From positions 3,094,501 through 3,158,500 of the forward strand of contig CANJKZ010000172.1 of NCBI GenBank assembly GCA_947471745.1: a DNA stretch of 64,000 nucleotides, written 5' to 3'. A program made the translations under genes and the position numbers. The notes under the pieces were generated by a model, which was not told where the DNA came from, did not search any database, and saw nothing but the letters and a program-made list of their open reading frames with translations. This DNA is from Closterium sp. Naga37s-1. Lineage: Eukaryota > Streptophyta > Zygnematophyceae > Desmidiales > Closteriaceae. Positions 1-10,301 of the stretch are shown here, in pieces. Position 1 is the first letter of the stretch. Each line of letters begins with the position of its first letter.

Positions 1-3000
1 CCGCGAACCCCCCCCCTATGTACATCACTCTCTACTACCTTGTCACCCGGCTCCCTGACTCCCTTCGCTCGGTCAGGGACCACTTCCTCTCCCTTTGCCC
101 CACCACACTCACCGTTGACCTCCTCGAGGAGCGCCTCCTAGCAGCCGAGAAGAGTATAGTCGCTGTAGGAGCCTCTCGTGGTGACCCTCGTGCCCCTTTC
201 TTTGAGGGGTGCTCCCCTGTTCCCCATTTGCCTTCTGTTGCCTCTGCTGCTGCTGTCGACCTCGTTGGCACCGCAACGGCAGGAGCAAGGGGGGCAAGGG
301 TGCTGGAGGAGACGGCGGGGGCGGCGGTGGTGGCGGTGGAGGCGGCGGAGGGGGTGGGGGTGCAGGTGGGGGTGGTGGCGGGAGTGGGGGCTTCGGTGGG
401 GGCAGTGGAGGTGGAGGCGGCGGAGGCAGCGGCAGTGGGGGTGGAGGTGGCGGCGGCGGAGGCGGCGGTGGGGGTGGCGGCGGCGGTGGTGCTGGTCGAG
501 GTGGCGCTGTGCAGCGGGGAGGCTTTGGTGGTGGACAGCGCCAGCAGCAGCAGCGCCCTCGTGAGACCCTGTCGCCCCAGCAGCTTCGTGAGTGGTACGC
601 TGGGCGTGGGAGGTCTGGGGGTGCTGGTCCCTGCACTTACGTTCTCCGCACCGGCGACCGCAGTGGGGAGACGTGTGGAGGACCGCACGCCACACTGCGC
701 TGCTTTGGCCGCCTGACTGACGCTTGGCGTACGCAGTTTCCCGACTCCTCTGAGATCCCTCGCTGGGGTGATCTGCTTAAGTCGGGGGTTGCTATCTTTG
801 ATCTTGATTATGAAGCTATCCTTGCTGCTATGTATGCTGTGTCTATTAGTGCTGAGGGTGACTGTTACCTGTGTGTTCCGCCCGACCCGGGCATTGAGGC
901 TGCTGCTCTAGGTGCTAGTGAGTCTGCTGCCCCAGGTACTGGTGAGTCTGCTCTCTCAGGTACCGTGTCGGCTCAGGCCTTACACACTTTCACCCTTGAC
1001 TCGGGTGCTTCCCGCTCCTTCTTTCGCGACTGCACCACACTCTCGCCGCTCAGTCGGCCGGTGGCAGTCTCTTTGGCTGACCCCTCTGGGGGTCCGGTCC
1101 TTGCGCACTCCTCCACGGTCCTGCCTTGTCCGGCGGTCCCGTCTGGCTCTCTGTCTGGCCTCCACCTCCCCTCGTTCTCCACGAACTTGGTGAGTGGAGC
1201 TGGCCTTCAGGACGCCTGGGTTGACTAGTTCACTCCTGGAGGTCAGCGGGTGACCTACTGTTCGTGTACTCGGACGGGCCGTCACCTGGCCACGTTCACT
1301 CGTCAGCCTGGGTCGAGCCTGTACACCCTGTCTACCGTGTCTCCTCCAGTTGCTGAGTCTGGTCAGGTAGCTGCGTCGGGTCAAGTGTTTGCTGCAGCGT
1401 CCCGGCCTGGTCCTGAGTCTGCCCCTTGCTCGTGTCGCCTCCTGTCTCACCAGACTCTCCTCTGGCACCACCGCCTTGGTCACCCCTCCCTGCCTCGTCT
1501 CCGAGGCATGGCCTCCCGTGTCCTTGTCACTAGTCTTCCCCGGTCTCTCCCTCCCCTCCCCCCGGGGCCTGCCCCTACCTGCGTTCCTTGCGTCGAGGGT
1601 CGGCAGCGCGCCGCCCCTCACTCCTCCGAGTTTCCTCCCACGGAGGCTCCCTTGCAGACTCTTCCCAAGGACTTGTGGGGCCCAGCCCACGTCCGTGGAC
1701 AGGGTCACGAGCGCTACTTTTTGCTGGTCGTTGACGACTACTCACGTTACACCACAGTCTTCCCCTTGCGCCGCAAGGGTGAGGTCACTGAGGTGCTGAT
1801 CGACTGGATCTGCGCTTCCCGTCGTCAGCTCCGCGAGAGTTTCGGCTCGGACCTTCCTGTTCTGCGTCTGCCCTCCGACAGAGGTGGAGAGTTTTCCTCC
1901 GACCTTCTGCAGGCCTTCTGTCGTGCGGAGGGCATCCGCCATACGTTCACGCTTCCGGCCTCTCCACAGCAAAATGGGATTGCTGAGCGCCGCATTGGCA
2001 TGGTCATGGACGTCGCTCGTACGTCCATGATCCATGCGGCTGCTCCCCATTTTCTGTGGCCGTCCGCGGTTCAGTACGCGGCGCATCAGATCAACCTCCA
2101 GCCCCGGGTCTCCGTGCCGGAGACCATACCTACTCTGCGGTGGACGGGGAAGGTTGACGATGCGTCTGCGTTCCGTGTCTGCGGATCTCGAGCTTTCGTC
2201 CGCGACTTGTCTGCGGACAAGCTGTCCTCTCGTGCTGTTCCCTGCGTCTTCCTTGGCTTCCTCCCTGACGCGCCTGGTTGGCAGTTTTACCACCCCACCT
2301 CGCGCCGTGTTCTGTTCTCTCAGGACGTCACGTTTGACGAGTCGGTTCCTTACTACCGTCTCTTCCCCTACCGCACTGCCCACCTCCCCCCCCCCCGCCG
2401 CTCTTCCTCACGCCAGGCCCTCCCCCGGTAGACCCCCTCCCCCCTCAGGGTCCTGCCCCCTCAGGTGTGTCCCAGGTAGACGCAGTCGAGCCTGTCGAGG
2501 TAGCTGTTGACTCTGGTGCTGCTAGGGGTGCTGAGCCTGTGGGTGCGGGGTCTGGGGGTGCTGAGCCTGAGCGTGCGGAGCCTGGGGGTGCTGAGTCTGG
2601 GGGTGCTGAGCCTGGGGGTGCTGAGTCTGGGGGTGCGGAGCCTGAGGGTGCTGAGCCTGCGCGTGTGGAGTCTGGAGGTGCTGCTCCTGGAGGTCCTTTG
2701 GGTGCTTCTTCCTGGCGGGAGCCACTCTCTCCACAGCAGCTGCGCGAGTGGTTTGCTCGCCGCTGGAGCCGTGCTGCTGGAGTTAGTGGTGCTACGGGCG
2801 CTGGAGGTCCTGCTACTGCTGAGTTGCTGGGGGTTCTGGAGCCACTGGTCCCGGAGGTGCTCGTACTGGAGGTACTGGAGCTGCTGGGGCTGGAGCTGCT
2901 GGAGGTGCTGGAGCTGGCGGTTCTACTGGACCCGGTGCTGCTGGAGGTGCTGGCCCTGGCGCTGCTGGAGCTGCTGGGGCTCCTGGTGGTCCTGCTGGAG

Positions 3001-5411
3001 CTGGAGGTACTGGAGTTGGAGGTGCTGCTGGAGCCGGTGCTCCTGGGGGTGCTGGAGTTGGCGCTTCTGGTGCTGCTGGAGGTGCTGCTGGAGCTGGTGG
3101 TGCTGCTGGAGTTGGAGCTGCCACTGGGGGCGTTGGTGCTGTCCCTGCTGGTTCTGGAGGAGCTGCGCGGCCGCGGCCGTACTTCGTTCCGCTCCTTCAG
3201 CAGGTTCTTGGTCTTCCGCCTTCTACCGATCCTGCACCTTCCTTAGAGTGTCCACCGCCTGTCCAGTCGCAGTCACAGTTACAGCCTGCCTCCCCACTGC
3301 CTACTCCTTCTCCTTACACTGGTCCGACCGGAGGTCTTACTGAGCGTCGTGAGCCTGAGTCTCGTCCTGCGTCGCCTGTTCGTGCTGCTCGCACTGGTCG
3401 TCGTGGTTCGCGTCAGCGTCCTCCTCCTGTTCCTGGCACGCACCAGATGGCTCTTCGTGCGTCCACTGCTCCGCAGCGTGTCCCTCTGCCGTCTCCTCCT
3501 GCGTCCTCTCTTCCTGCCCTTGCTGACCCGGAGTCTGACTCCCTTCGTGCTGCTAGTCCTACTGTCACGCGTCTCCTGGCCACTGTTGTCACTAACCCTT
3601 CCTTTGAGTCCACTGCTGCGTCTGCCTTAGTTGATGAGCTTGTCGACTTTGCTGCTCGCTGTCGTCTAGACTACGCCGCGAGTCTTGTTGCTGAGTCTGA
3701 GTCTGTCTGTCCTCCGTCCGTCGGGGGTGAGTGTGCTCTTGGCACGGACGTCCTTTAGGACAGGCAGGAGGACTTTGAGTGCTTTGCAGCCGCTGTACCT
3801 CATCTCGTGTCCATGCTGATTGCACTTGAGGGAGACCCGGATGCACCAGACATCCCGACCCCGCGCTCTTACGCAGAGGCGATAGAGGGTCCCTACTCCT
3901 CTCAGTGGCAGTCAGCCATGGATGCAGAGATGGCATCCTTGAAGTCCACAGGCACCTACGTCGACGAGGTTCCCCCTCCTGGGGCGAACATCGTCAGTGG
4001 CATGTGGATTTTCAGGGTGAAGCGGCCGCCGGGTTCTCCGCCTGTCTTCAAGGCGCGTTACGTTGCTCAAGGCTTCAGTCAGCGACAGGGAGTTGACTTC
4101 TTCCAGACCTTCTCCCCGACCCCGAAGATGACCACTCTTCGGGTTCTGCTGCACGTCGCTGCTCAGCGTGACTACGAGCTTCACTCTCTTGACTTCAGCA
4201 CTGCTTTCCTACAGGGCAGCCTGCACGAGGAGATCTGGCTGCGCCGCCCACCTGGCTTCACTGGGTCGTTTCCTCCTGGTACCCAGTGGAGCCTCCGGCG
4301 GCCAGTCTACGGTCTCCGCCAGGCGCCCCGTGAGTGGCACGACACACTGAGGACTACGCTTGTGGCTCTTGGGTTTGCTCCTTCTACTGCTGACCCGTCG
4401 CTGTTTCTGCGCACTGACACTTCGCTGCCGCCGTTCTACATCCTCGTGCACGTCGACGACTTGGTCTTTGCCACTGCTGACACTGAGGGACTCGCCCACG
4501 TGAAGTCGGAGCTGCAGAAGAGACACACGTGCACAGACCTGGGTGAACTGCGCAGCTATCTTGGCTTGCAGATCACCATTACCTTGACTCAGTCACACAT
4601 GGTGCAGCAGGTCCTTCAGCGCTTTGACTTCACGTACTCCTCGCCTCATGCCACTCCTCTGTCTACTCGCCACTCGCTCTCAGCTCTGCCTTCGGATGAG
4701 TCCGTAGAGCCGAGTGGCCCGTACCCAGAGCTTGTTGGCTGCCTCATGTACCTGATGACCTGCACTCGACCTGACTTGGCATACCCTCTTAGCATCTTGG
4801 CTCGCTATGTTGCTCCTGGGAGACACCGACCAGAGCACATGGCTGCCGCGAAGAGGGTGTTGCGCTACCTGTGCAGTACGTCGGGCATGGGGCTCGTGCT
4901 TGGAGGACGGGCTCGAGTTGTCCTCACTGGTCACGCAGACGCTTCTTCGGTTGACGACTTGGCTACGCAGCGGTCGTCACAGGGTTACACCTTCAGCCTT
5001 GGTTCCGGCTCTGTTTCGTGGCGGTCTACCCGCTCGTCCTCTGTTCTCAGCTCTAGTTTTGAGGCTGAGATCTACGCTGGGGCCATGGCTGCACAGGAGT
5101 TACGCTGGCTCACCTACCTGCTGACTGACTTGGGAGAGGCGCCTCGTTCTCCTCCAGTTCTGTACGTCGACAACAAGGCCATGTTGGCCTTGTGTCAGGA
5201 GCACAGACTGGAGCACAGAACGAAGCACATTGCTCTGCGCTACTTCCTTGCTCGAGAGTTGCAGCAGCGTGGTCAGCTTCGTCTTGCTTACGTGGCCTCT
5301 CGGGCCAACACTGCTGATATCTTCACCAAGGCACTTCAGCCTTGTGATCATCAGCGTTTCTGTACTATGCTAGGTCTTGTGCCTGCAGGGCCTCACTTAC
5401 CCACCTCTTGA
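1..5411 (+). pseudogene. Degenerate gag-pol polyprotein of element A
   Basis: Reading starts in gag (MYITLYY at 18) and passes a poly-Gly tract and a zinc-knuckle-like C-x13-C-x3-H-x4-C segment (about 630-710). It continues through the protease DSGAS motif (about 1000), integrase (HHRLGHP about 1470, SDRGGEF about 1880) and RT (YVDDLVFA-type, here HVDDLVFA, about 4450) to an RNase H end at 5411 (TGA). It cannot be translated in one piece. There is a deletion of about 34 bp near 265 relative to C, a TAG at 1226-1228 where C has CAG, a frameshift in the poly-C run near 2390, another near 2820, and a TAG at 3756-3758 (GAG in C). A 21-bp in-frame loss near 4577 removes seven RT residues that all relatives keep. 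Confidence 0.92.
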
Positions 5412-5633
5412 CTTTGCTTGTACTGTGATCTATATATACCTGCACCTGCATGCTTGCCCTTGTTAGGTTGAGATCACTGTCTTGCTTGTTCACCTTGATT
5501 TATAATCCTGCACGTGAACTAGCCTTGTGGCCTTGAACTTGTGCTCGGAATGTGTGGTGACGTCGTGATCCACCCTGAGCTTGACCTTGTCTTGTTCTCT
5601 TGTTTGTCCCCCACTTTGCCTATTATGGGGGTG

Positions 5634-5751
5634 TGTCAGAACCATGTTGTAGGCTGTAGTGGGGTTGACAATATGGGGCACAACACTTTTAGGTTTGCAT
5701 ATTTGTACCCACCTGTTTCCTAGTTCATTCATTCCTCGTTCAATTCTCACA
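5634..5751 (+). repeat. 3' LTR of element A
   Basis: Begins TGTCAGAACC and ends TTCTCACA, directly after the purine tract TATGGGGGTG. It is about 118 bp and matches the 119-bp LTRs of element C with several substitutions, so A and C belong to one family. Confidence 0.88.
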
Positions 5752-6750
5752 ATTATTTCACAGGATTACACAATCGTAAACCATATTCCACTTTCTACAA
5801 CTAGAAACACTACTTGCTTGAAACAAAATCTGCAGCCTAATTGAAGCTAAGCCGACGACTGCTTGAAGCAGCCGACGCCTGCTTGAAGCTAAGCCGACGC
5901 CTGCTTGAAGCTAAGCCGACGCCTGTTTGAAGCTAAGCCGACGCCTGCTTGAACCTAAGGTCGGCGCCTGCTTGAAGCTAAGGCCGACGCCTGCTTAAAG
6001 CTAAGGCCGACGCCTGCTTGAAGCCCAACGCTTGCCAGAAGTGAATGCCGACACCTGCACAGGGCAGTGAAACGAAAAATAACAATGAAGCCATCAGCGG
6101 ATTGTTGTGACCTGCAAAAAACGATACTGTAAAACGCTACCATCGTCAACAGTTTGCAGCCAAAATCGACCTGCTTGGAGTCAAGACCAACACATCGACA
6201 CCAGCTTGAAGCCGAGCCACCGCCCAAACTAGTGCAAAAACACAACGGCAAAACAGTGCGAGGCAGCAAGAAAAAAAAACCGTTGAATTGACAAAAACAG
6301 CACAAAGCAAACATATGAGGACCAACCAAGAATAATGATTATAATAACACCTCAATGTGTTAGTGGATTGTGCGGCACTTGAAAAAACGACACCGGGAAA
6401 CGTCAGCGTAATCGAAAAAAGAAACATGCTTTGCATACATAGGCGCCAAAGCATGTGACTACAGCGAAAAAAAAAAAGAAAAATTTGGAAGTCAAACTCG
6501 CACCGCATGCCAGGAGCGGTAGGCAGGGGCGCATACTACGGCAGGGTAGTGTAAAAACTCGAGTGGAGATCTGAGTGTTAGCATAAAGAGAGACGTACTA
6601 AAGAAAATTAAAGAAAACGAAGTACAGACTCACGTATACAAGAGCAACAATCTGCTTGTGCTGAGAGTGGAGAGAGAAGGAAAAACGTGCATGACAAGAG
6701 TTGAGTTGAGAGAGTTGGAGCAGTTGCGATTGGGAATGGGAGGGGGGTAA
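5752..6750. other. Non-element AT-richer spacer with a short tandem repeat
   Basis: This stretch has no credible coding region. Its first part holds a 22-bp minisatellite (listed separately). The remainder repeats fragments such as AAAACG with 'acaccgg' and GATTGT in diverged form at about 6100-6130 and 6360-6400, which suggests an old tandem repeat. The right end is the 5-bp target (GGTAA) of element B. Confidence 0.6.
5842..6036. repeat. 22-bp minisatellite, about nine units
   Basis: The unit CTTGAAGCTAAGCCGACGCC plus TG recurs head to tail with single-base variants (GACGACTG, GGTCGGCG, one extra G in later units). Period is 22-23 bp. It lies just right of the element A LTR in non-element sequence. 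Confidence 0.88.
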
Positions 6751-6789
6751 TGTCAAACTATTATGTTGTGTGTGTTCTGTAGGCTGCAG
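6751..6789 (+). repeat. Truncated 5' LTR of element B
   Basis: TGTCAAACTATTATGTTGTG and the following bases match the start of the 3' LTR at 9149 for about 38 bp (GTTCTGTAGG here, GTTGTGTAGG there). The match stops abruptly in GC-rich leader sequence. The rest of the LTR and the PBS are missing. Confidence 0.82.
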
Positions 6790-6883
6790 CCGAGCCGCCC
6801 GAGCCGCCCTGTCTGGTAAGAGCAGCGCCTCTCTCACAGCACTGCCCTCACCCTACTGTTTGCACTGCTAGTCTACTGCTGTC

Positions 6884-7831
6884 ATGGCTACCCCTAGTGT
6901 CCTCGCTTTTGACGCTGAGGGTCGGGCCATTGACTTTGAAGTCTGGATAGATGACCTGCAGCTTTTCTTACAGTGCGATAGGGTAGACGGCCTCTTCCTC
7001 TTTGACCTCACTTCTGGTGCCTCTCCTGCCCCCACTGCTGATGCTGACGCCACTGTTCGCTCACAGTGGGCCACGCGCGATGCTGCTGCACGTCTTGCTG
7101 TGCGTCGCCACCTACCTACCTCTGAGCGTGCGCACTTTAGCCAGTACAAGAGTGCTCAGACCTTGTACGACGCTGTAGTTGCACGCTACTCCTCCCCTGC
7201 CACTGCTGCACTGAGCCACCTCATGCTACCGTACCTCTTCCCTGACCTTGCTGCCTTTCCCACAGTCGCTGACCTCATTACGCACCTCCGCACTAGTGAC
7301 ACTCGCTACCGCGCTGCGCTTCCTGCTGAGTTCTGCGCCAAGAACCCCCCCCCCATGTACATCACCCTCTACTACATAGTCACTCGTCTCCCTGACTCCC
7401 TTCGTGTAGTCAGAGACCACTTCCTCTCGGTTTGCCCCACCACTCTCACCGTTGACCTCCTCGAGAAGGCCCTCCTAGCAGCAGAAAAGAGCATAGTCGC
7501 TGTAGGAGCCTCTCGTGGTGACCCTCGCACCCCCATCTTTGAGGGGTGTTCCCCCTCCCCTCTTTTGCCCTCTGTTGCCTCTGTTGCTGCGGCCGACCTC
7601 GCTGGTTTGGAGTCGGTTGGGGCAGCGTCTACCCCTAGCGGGAGACGCCGCCCTGGCAAGGGCAAGGGGGGCAGGGGCGCTGGAGGAGCTAGCGGGGGCG
7701 GTGGAGGCGGCGGTGGAGGCGGTGGAGGAGGTGGGGGTGGCGGTGGGGGTGGTGGCGGGGGTGGAGGTGTAGGTGGCGGTGTTCCAGGACCGTTTTATTT
7801 TAGGGCCCATCGAATAGTTCCCTGCACGTAG
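6884..7831 (+). CDS. Gag 1 of element B, truncated and fused to leader sequence
   Basis: The ATG at 6884 starts MATPSVLAFDAEGR, the same gag start seen in C (10302), G (39559) and I (23363). The frame is open for 315 codons. Residues 1-about 230 form the copia gag domain with conserved W..RDAAARLAVR, ARYSSPATAAL and PPPMYITLYYIVTRLPDSLR segments. Residues about 240-300 are nearly pure glycine. The last 16 or so residues are not gag: they read into another element's leader from about 7782 and stop at 7831. The zinc-knuckle-like region is therefore missing. The protein would be a truncated capsid-like polypeptide; whether it is made is unknown. Confidence 0.8.
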   Translation: MATPSVLAFDAEGRAIDFEVWIDDLQLFLQCDRVDGLFLFDLTSGASPAPTADADATVRSQWATRDAAARLAVRRHLPTSERAHFSQYKSAQTLYDAVVARYSSPATAALSHLMLPYLFPDLAAFPTVADLITHLRTSDTRYRAALPAEFCAKNPPPMYITLYYIVTRLPDSLRVVRDHFLSVCPTTLTVDLLEKALLAAEKSIVAVGASRGDPRTPIFEGCSPSPLLPSVASVAAADLAGLESVGAASTPSGRRRPGKGKGGRGAGGASGGGGGGGGGGGGGGGGGGGGGGGGGVGGGVPGPFYFRAHRIVPCT

Positions 7832-8465
7832 TGCTGCCCCACCAGTTCCGTTGCCCTGCCATGCCCGTCGCGCCGCCCTGCTGGCAGCGCGCTGCCCTGT
7901 TCTGCCCGTCGCGCTGCTCTGCTAGCGCCGCGCCGCCCTGCCCTGCTCGCGCGCCGCCCTGCCCTGCCCGCGCGCTGCTCGCCGCCGCGCCGCCCTGCCC
8001 TGCCCGCGTGCCGCTCGCCGCCGCGCCGCCCTGCCCTGCCCGCGCGCCGCTCGCCGCCGCGCCTACCTGCCCTGCCCGCGCGCCGCTCGCCGCCGCGCCC
8101 GCCCTGCCCTGCCCGTGCGCCGCTCGCCGCGTCTCCCTGCCCTGCCCGCGCGCTGCTCACTGCCGCGCCGCCCTGCCCTGCCCGCGCGCCGCTCGCCGCC
8201 GCGCCGCCCTGCCCTGCCAGCGCGCCGCCCTGCTGGCCGCCGCCCTGCCCTGCCCTGCCTGCGTGCCGCCCTGCTGGCCGCCGCCCTGCCTTGCCCTGCC
8301 CGGACGCAGCCCTGCTGGCTGCCGCCCTGCCCTGCCAGTTGCGCCGCCCTGCCCTAGCCGTGCGCCGCCCCGCCCTGCCCCTCGCGCGTCCCTAGCACTT
8401 GCGCGCCGCCCTGCCCGTGCTTGCGTGCTGCCCTGCTGCGCGCGCGCCACCCTGCTCTTCCCGCT
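7783..8465 (+). repeat. GC-rich leader minisatellite of element B, second half
   Basis: The sequence resembles the G-family leader (GGACCGTTT..., then AGGGCCCA) from a point just after the PBS. It then becomes a diverged 33-bp repeat built on GCCCTGCCCGCGCGCCGCTC. It is not protein-coding. Confidence 0.78.
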
Positions 8466-9097
8466 ATGGCTACTCTCAGCGTCCTCACGTTCGACCCTGA
8501 GGGCCGTCCGATCGAGTTTGATGCGTGGCTCGATGACCTGTAGCTGTACCTACTGAGCGATTCTAGAAACGGCGTTTCGTTGTTTGACCTCACGTCTGGA
8601 GCCTCTCTCGCCCCTCCCGACCCAGCTGACAGTGCGACTCGCTCACAGCGGCTTACCCGTGACGCTGCTGCTCGCCTAGCCGTTCGCAACCACTTGCCGT
8701 TAGCCGAACACGCTCACTTTGATCAGCACAAGACTGCTAGAGCCCTGTATGACGCTGTAGTCGCTCGTTACTCCTCCCCGGCCACTGCTGCTCTAGGCCG
8801 CCTTATACTGCCCTACCATTTTCCCGAGCTGTCCGCCTTTGCCACAGTTGCCGACCTCATCACTCACCTTCGCACAAGTGACACTCGCTACCGCGCCGCG
8901 CTTCCAACCAAGTTTCTAGACAAGAACCCCCCCCCCCCCATGTACATCACTCTCTATTTCATCGTCACCCGCCTCCCTGACTCTCTTAGCGCAGTCAGGG
9001 ACCTCCTTCTCGCCCTTGACCCCACAGACCTCGCTGTCGACCTGCTCTAGAAGCACCTCCTTGCAGCTGAGACCAGCATAGTCGCTGTAGGCACTTC
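8466..9097 (+). pseudogene. Gag 2 of element B, two stops and 3' deletion
   Basis: The ATG at 8466 starts [14 protein letters not shown], which is closest to the gag of element G. The same frame continues to about 9097 and covers most of the gag N-terminal domain (RDAAARLAVRNHLP, ARYSSPATAAL, MYITLYFIVTRLPDSL). It is interrupted by TAG at 8541-8543, where relatives have CAG (Gln), and by TAG at 9048-9050, where relatives have GAG. After IVAVGTS it jumps directly into 3' untranslated sequence. The glycine tract, zinc knuckle and all of pol are deleted. Confidence 0.88.
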
Positions 9098-9148
9098 CTT
9101 GACTGGTCTTGTGACCCCTTGTTCTCCCCCACTTTGCCTATGGGGGTG

Positions 9149-9280
9149 TGTCAAACTATTATGTTGTGTGTGTTGTGTAGGCTGTAGTGGGGTAGCCCAT
9201 ATGGGGTACAACCCAATTAGGGTTAGTACTTGTACCATCGTTCTGTTCAATGCATTCATTCTCATTCAGTATTCTTGACA
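9149..9280 (+). repeat. 3' LTR of element B
   Basis: This 132-bp LTR begins TGTCAAAC and ends ATTCTTGACA. It follows the purine tract TATGGGGGTG and is followed by the GGTAA TSD. Its core (GTAGGCTGTAGTGGGGTAGC, then CCATATGGGGTACAACCC) is shared with the LTRs of G and F. Confidence 0.9.
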
Positions 9281-9363
9281 GGTAAGGGAATTGTGCAGCG
9301 CTGCGCGGTTGCCACGCTGGGATGGGTGGACGCTGCAGTAGTTGCGCCAGATGCTGTTAGAGC
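9281..9363. other. Short spacer between elements B and C, part of a diverged repeat
   Basis: It contains GTTGCGCCAGATGCTGTTAG, a variant of the GTTGCGCCAG-based repeat seen again just right of element C (18150 onward). Element C therefore landed inside that repeat. Confidence 0.6.
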
Positions 9364-9482
9364 TGTCAGAACCATATTGTAGGCTGTAGTGGGGTTGACA
9401 ATATGGGGTACAACTCTTTTAGGTTTCCATATTTGTACCCACCTGCTTCCTAGTTGACCTCATTCCTCGTACTTTTCTCACA
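9364..9482 (+). repeat. 5' LTR of element C with PBS
   Basis: The LTR starts TGTCAGAACCATATTG and ends TTTTCTCACA. It is followed at 9483 by TGGTATAGAGCGGG, one base short of the usual initiator-Met primer match TGGTATCAGAGC. Confidence 0.92.
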
Positions 9483-9579
9483 TGGTATAGAGCGGGTTCC
9501 CTAGTGGGACCGTATTTTTTTGAAGGGCCCACCACTTGATTTTTTTTTCCTGCCCTGCCCGAAGCGCGCATCAGGCTCT

Positions 9580-10200
9580 GCCCTACGGCCGCCCTTAGCG
9601 GCCCGCCCTGCCGTCGCGGCCCTTAGCGGCCCGCCCTGCCGTCGCGGCCCTTAGCGGCCCGCCCTGCCGTCGTGGCCCTTAGCGGCCCGCCCAGCCCCCC
9701 TTTGCGGCCCTTGGCGGCCCGCCCGCCCCTTCGTCGCGGCCCTACACGGCCCGCCCGCCCCTTCGTCGCGGCCTTGCGCGGCCCGCCCGCCCCTTCGTCG
9801 CGGCCCTGCGCGGCCCGCCCGCCCCTTCGTCGCAGCCCTGCGCGGCCCGCCCGCCCCTTCGTCGCGGCTCTGCGCGGCCCGCCCGCCCCTTCATCGCGGC
9901 CCGCCTGCCCGTCGTCGCGGCCCTCCACGGCCCGCCCGCCTCGTCGTCGCGGCCCCTTACCCTGCAGCAGCCGCCGAGGCCCCGTGGCCTGCAGCAGCCG
10001 TCGCCTCTGCTGCGCCGTCGAGCCTGCAGCCGTCGGTGCGAGCGCCGCTGTCGTCGCCGCTGCGGCCCCACTGTCGCGGCCCTGCCCTGCTGCCCTGACG
10101 CGGCCCTGACCTGCCGCCTTGTCGCGGCCCCTACCCTGCCGGCGCGCCACGGCCCTGCCCCACAAGTCCCGGCCCCTACCCTCCCGCCGCTGGTAAGCGC
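9580..10200 (+). repeat. GC-rich leader of element C with 32-bp minisatellite
   Basis: Between the PBS and gag, units of about 32 bp built on GCGGCCCTGCGCGGCCCGCC repeat at least six times (about 9720-9910). Shorter related units lie on the left. No protein signal is convincing here. Confidence 0.82.
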
Positions 10201-10301
10201 ACCGCCGCACCCACGCCGCCTTGCCGAGCCGCGCTGCCTTGCCGAGCCGCGCCGCCCTTGCGAGCCGCGCCGCCCTGTCGAGTCGCGCTGCTCCTGCTGT
10301 C

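Larger units (their letters stand above)
1..5751 (+). mobile_element. Element A: Ty1/copia retrotransposon, 5' end outside the window
   Basis: The window opens inside the gag gene of a plus-strand copia element that runs through protease, integrase, reverse transcriptase and RNase H to a 3' LTR ending at 5751. The 5' LTR, leader and gag start lie to the left of the window, so the insertion cannot be confirmed by a TSD. It is closely related to element C over the whole polyprotein. C has the same gag-pol order and the same linker repeats. Confidence 0.93.
6751..9280 (+). mobile_element. Element B: chimeric two-gag, pol-less LTR element
   Basis: The unit is flanked by perfect GGTAA duplications (6746-6750 and 9281-9285). 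In order it holds about 39 bp of a 5' LTR, a short leader, gag 1 (6884) cut in its glycine tract, a second leader that starts just after where a PBS would be, gag 2 (8466) cut near codon 210, a short 3' untranslated tail, the purine tract TATGGGGGTG and a full 3' LTR. There is no protease, integrase or RT. The matching TSD means the two gag halves were probably joined before integration. It must have relied on enzymes from related elements. Confidence 0.88.

Noticed and set aside
35-695. Long minus-strand open frames rich in Pro, His or Ala opposite gag.
   Set aside because: They are the complement of glycine codon runs in gag and shift between related copies.
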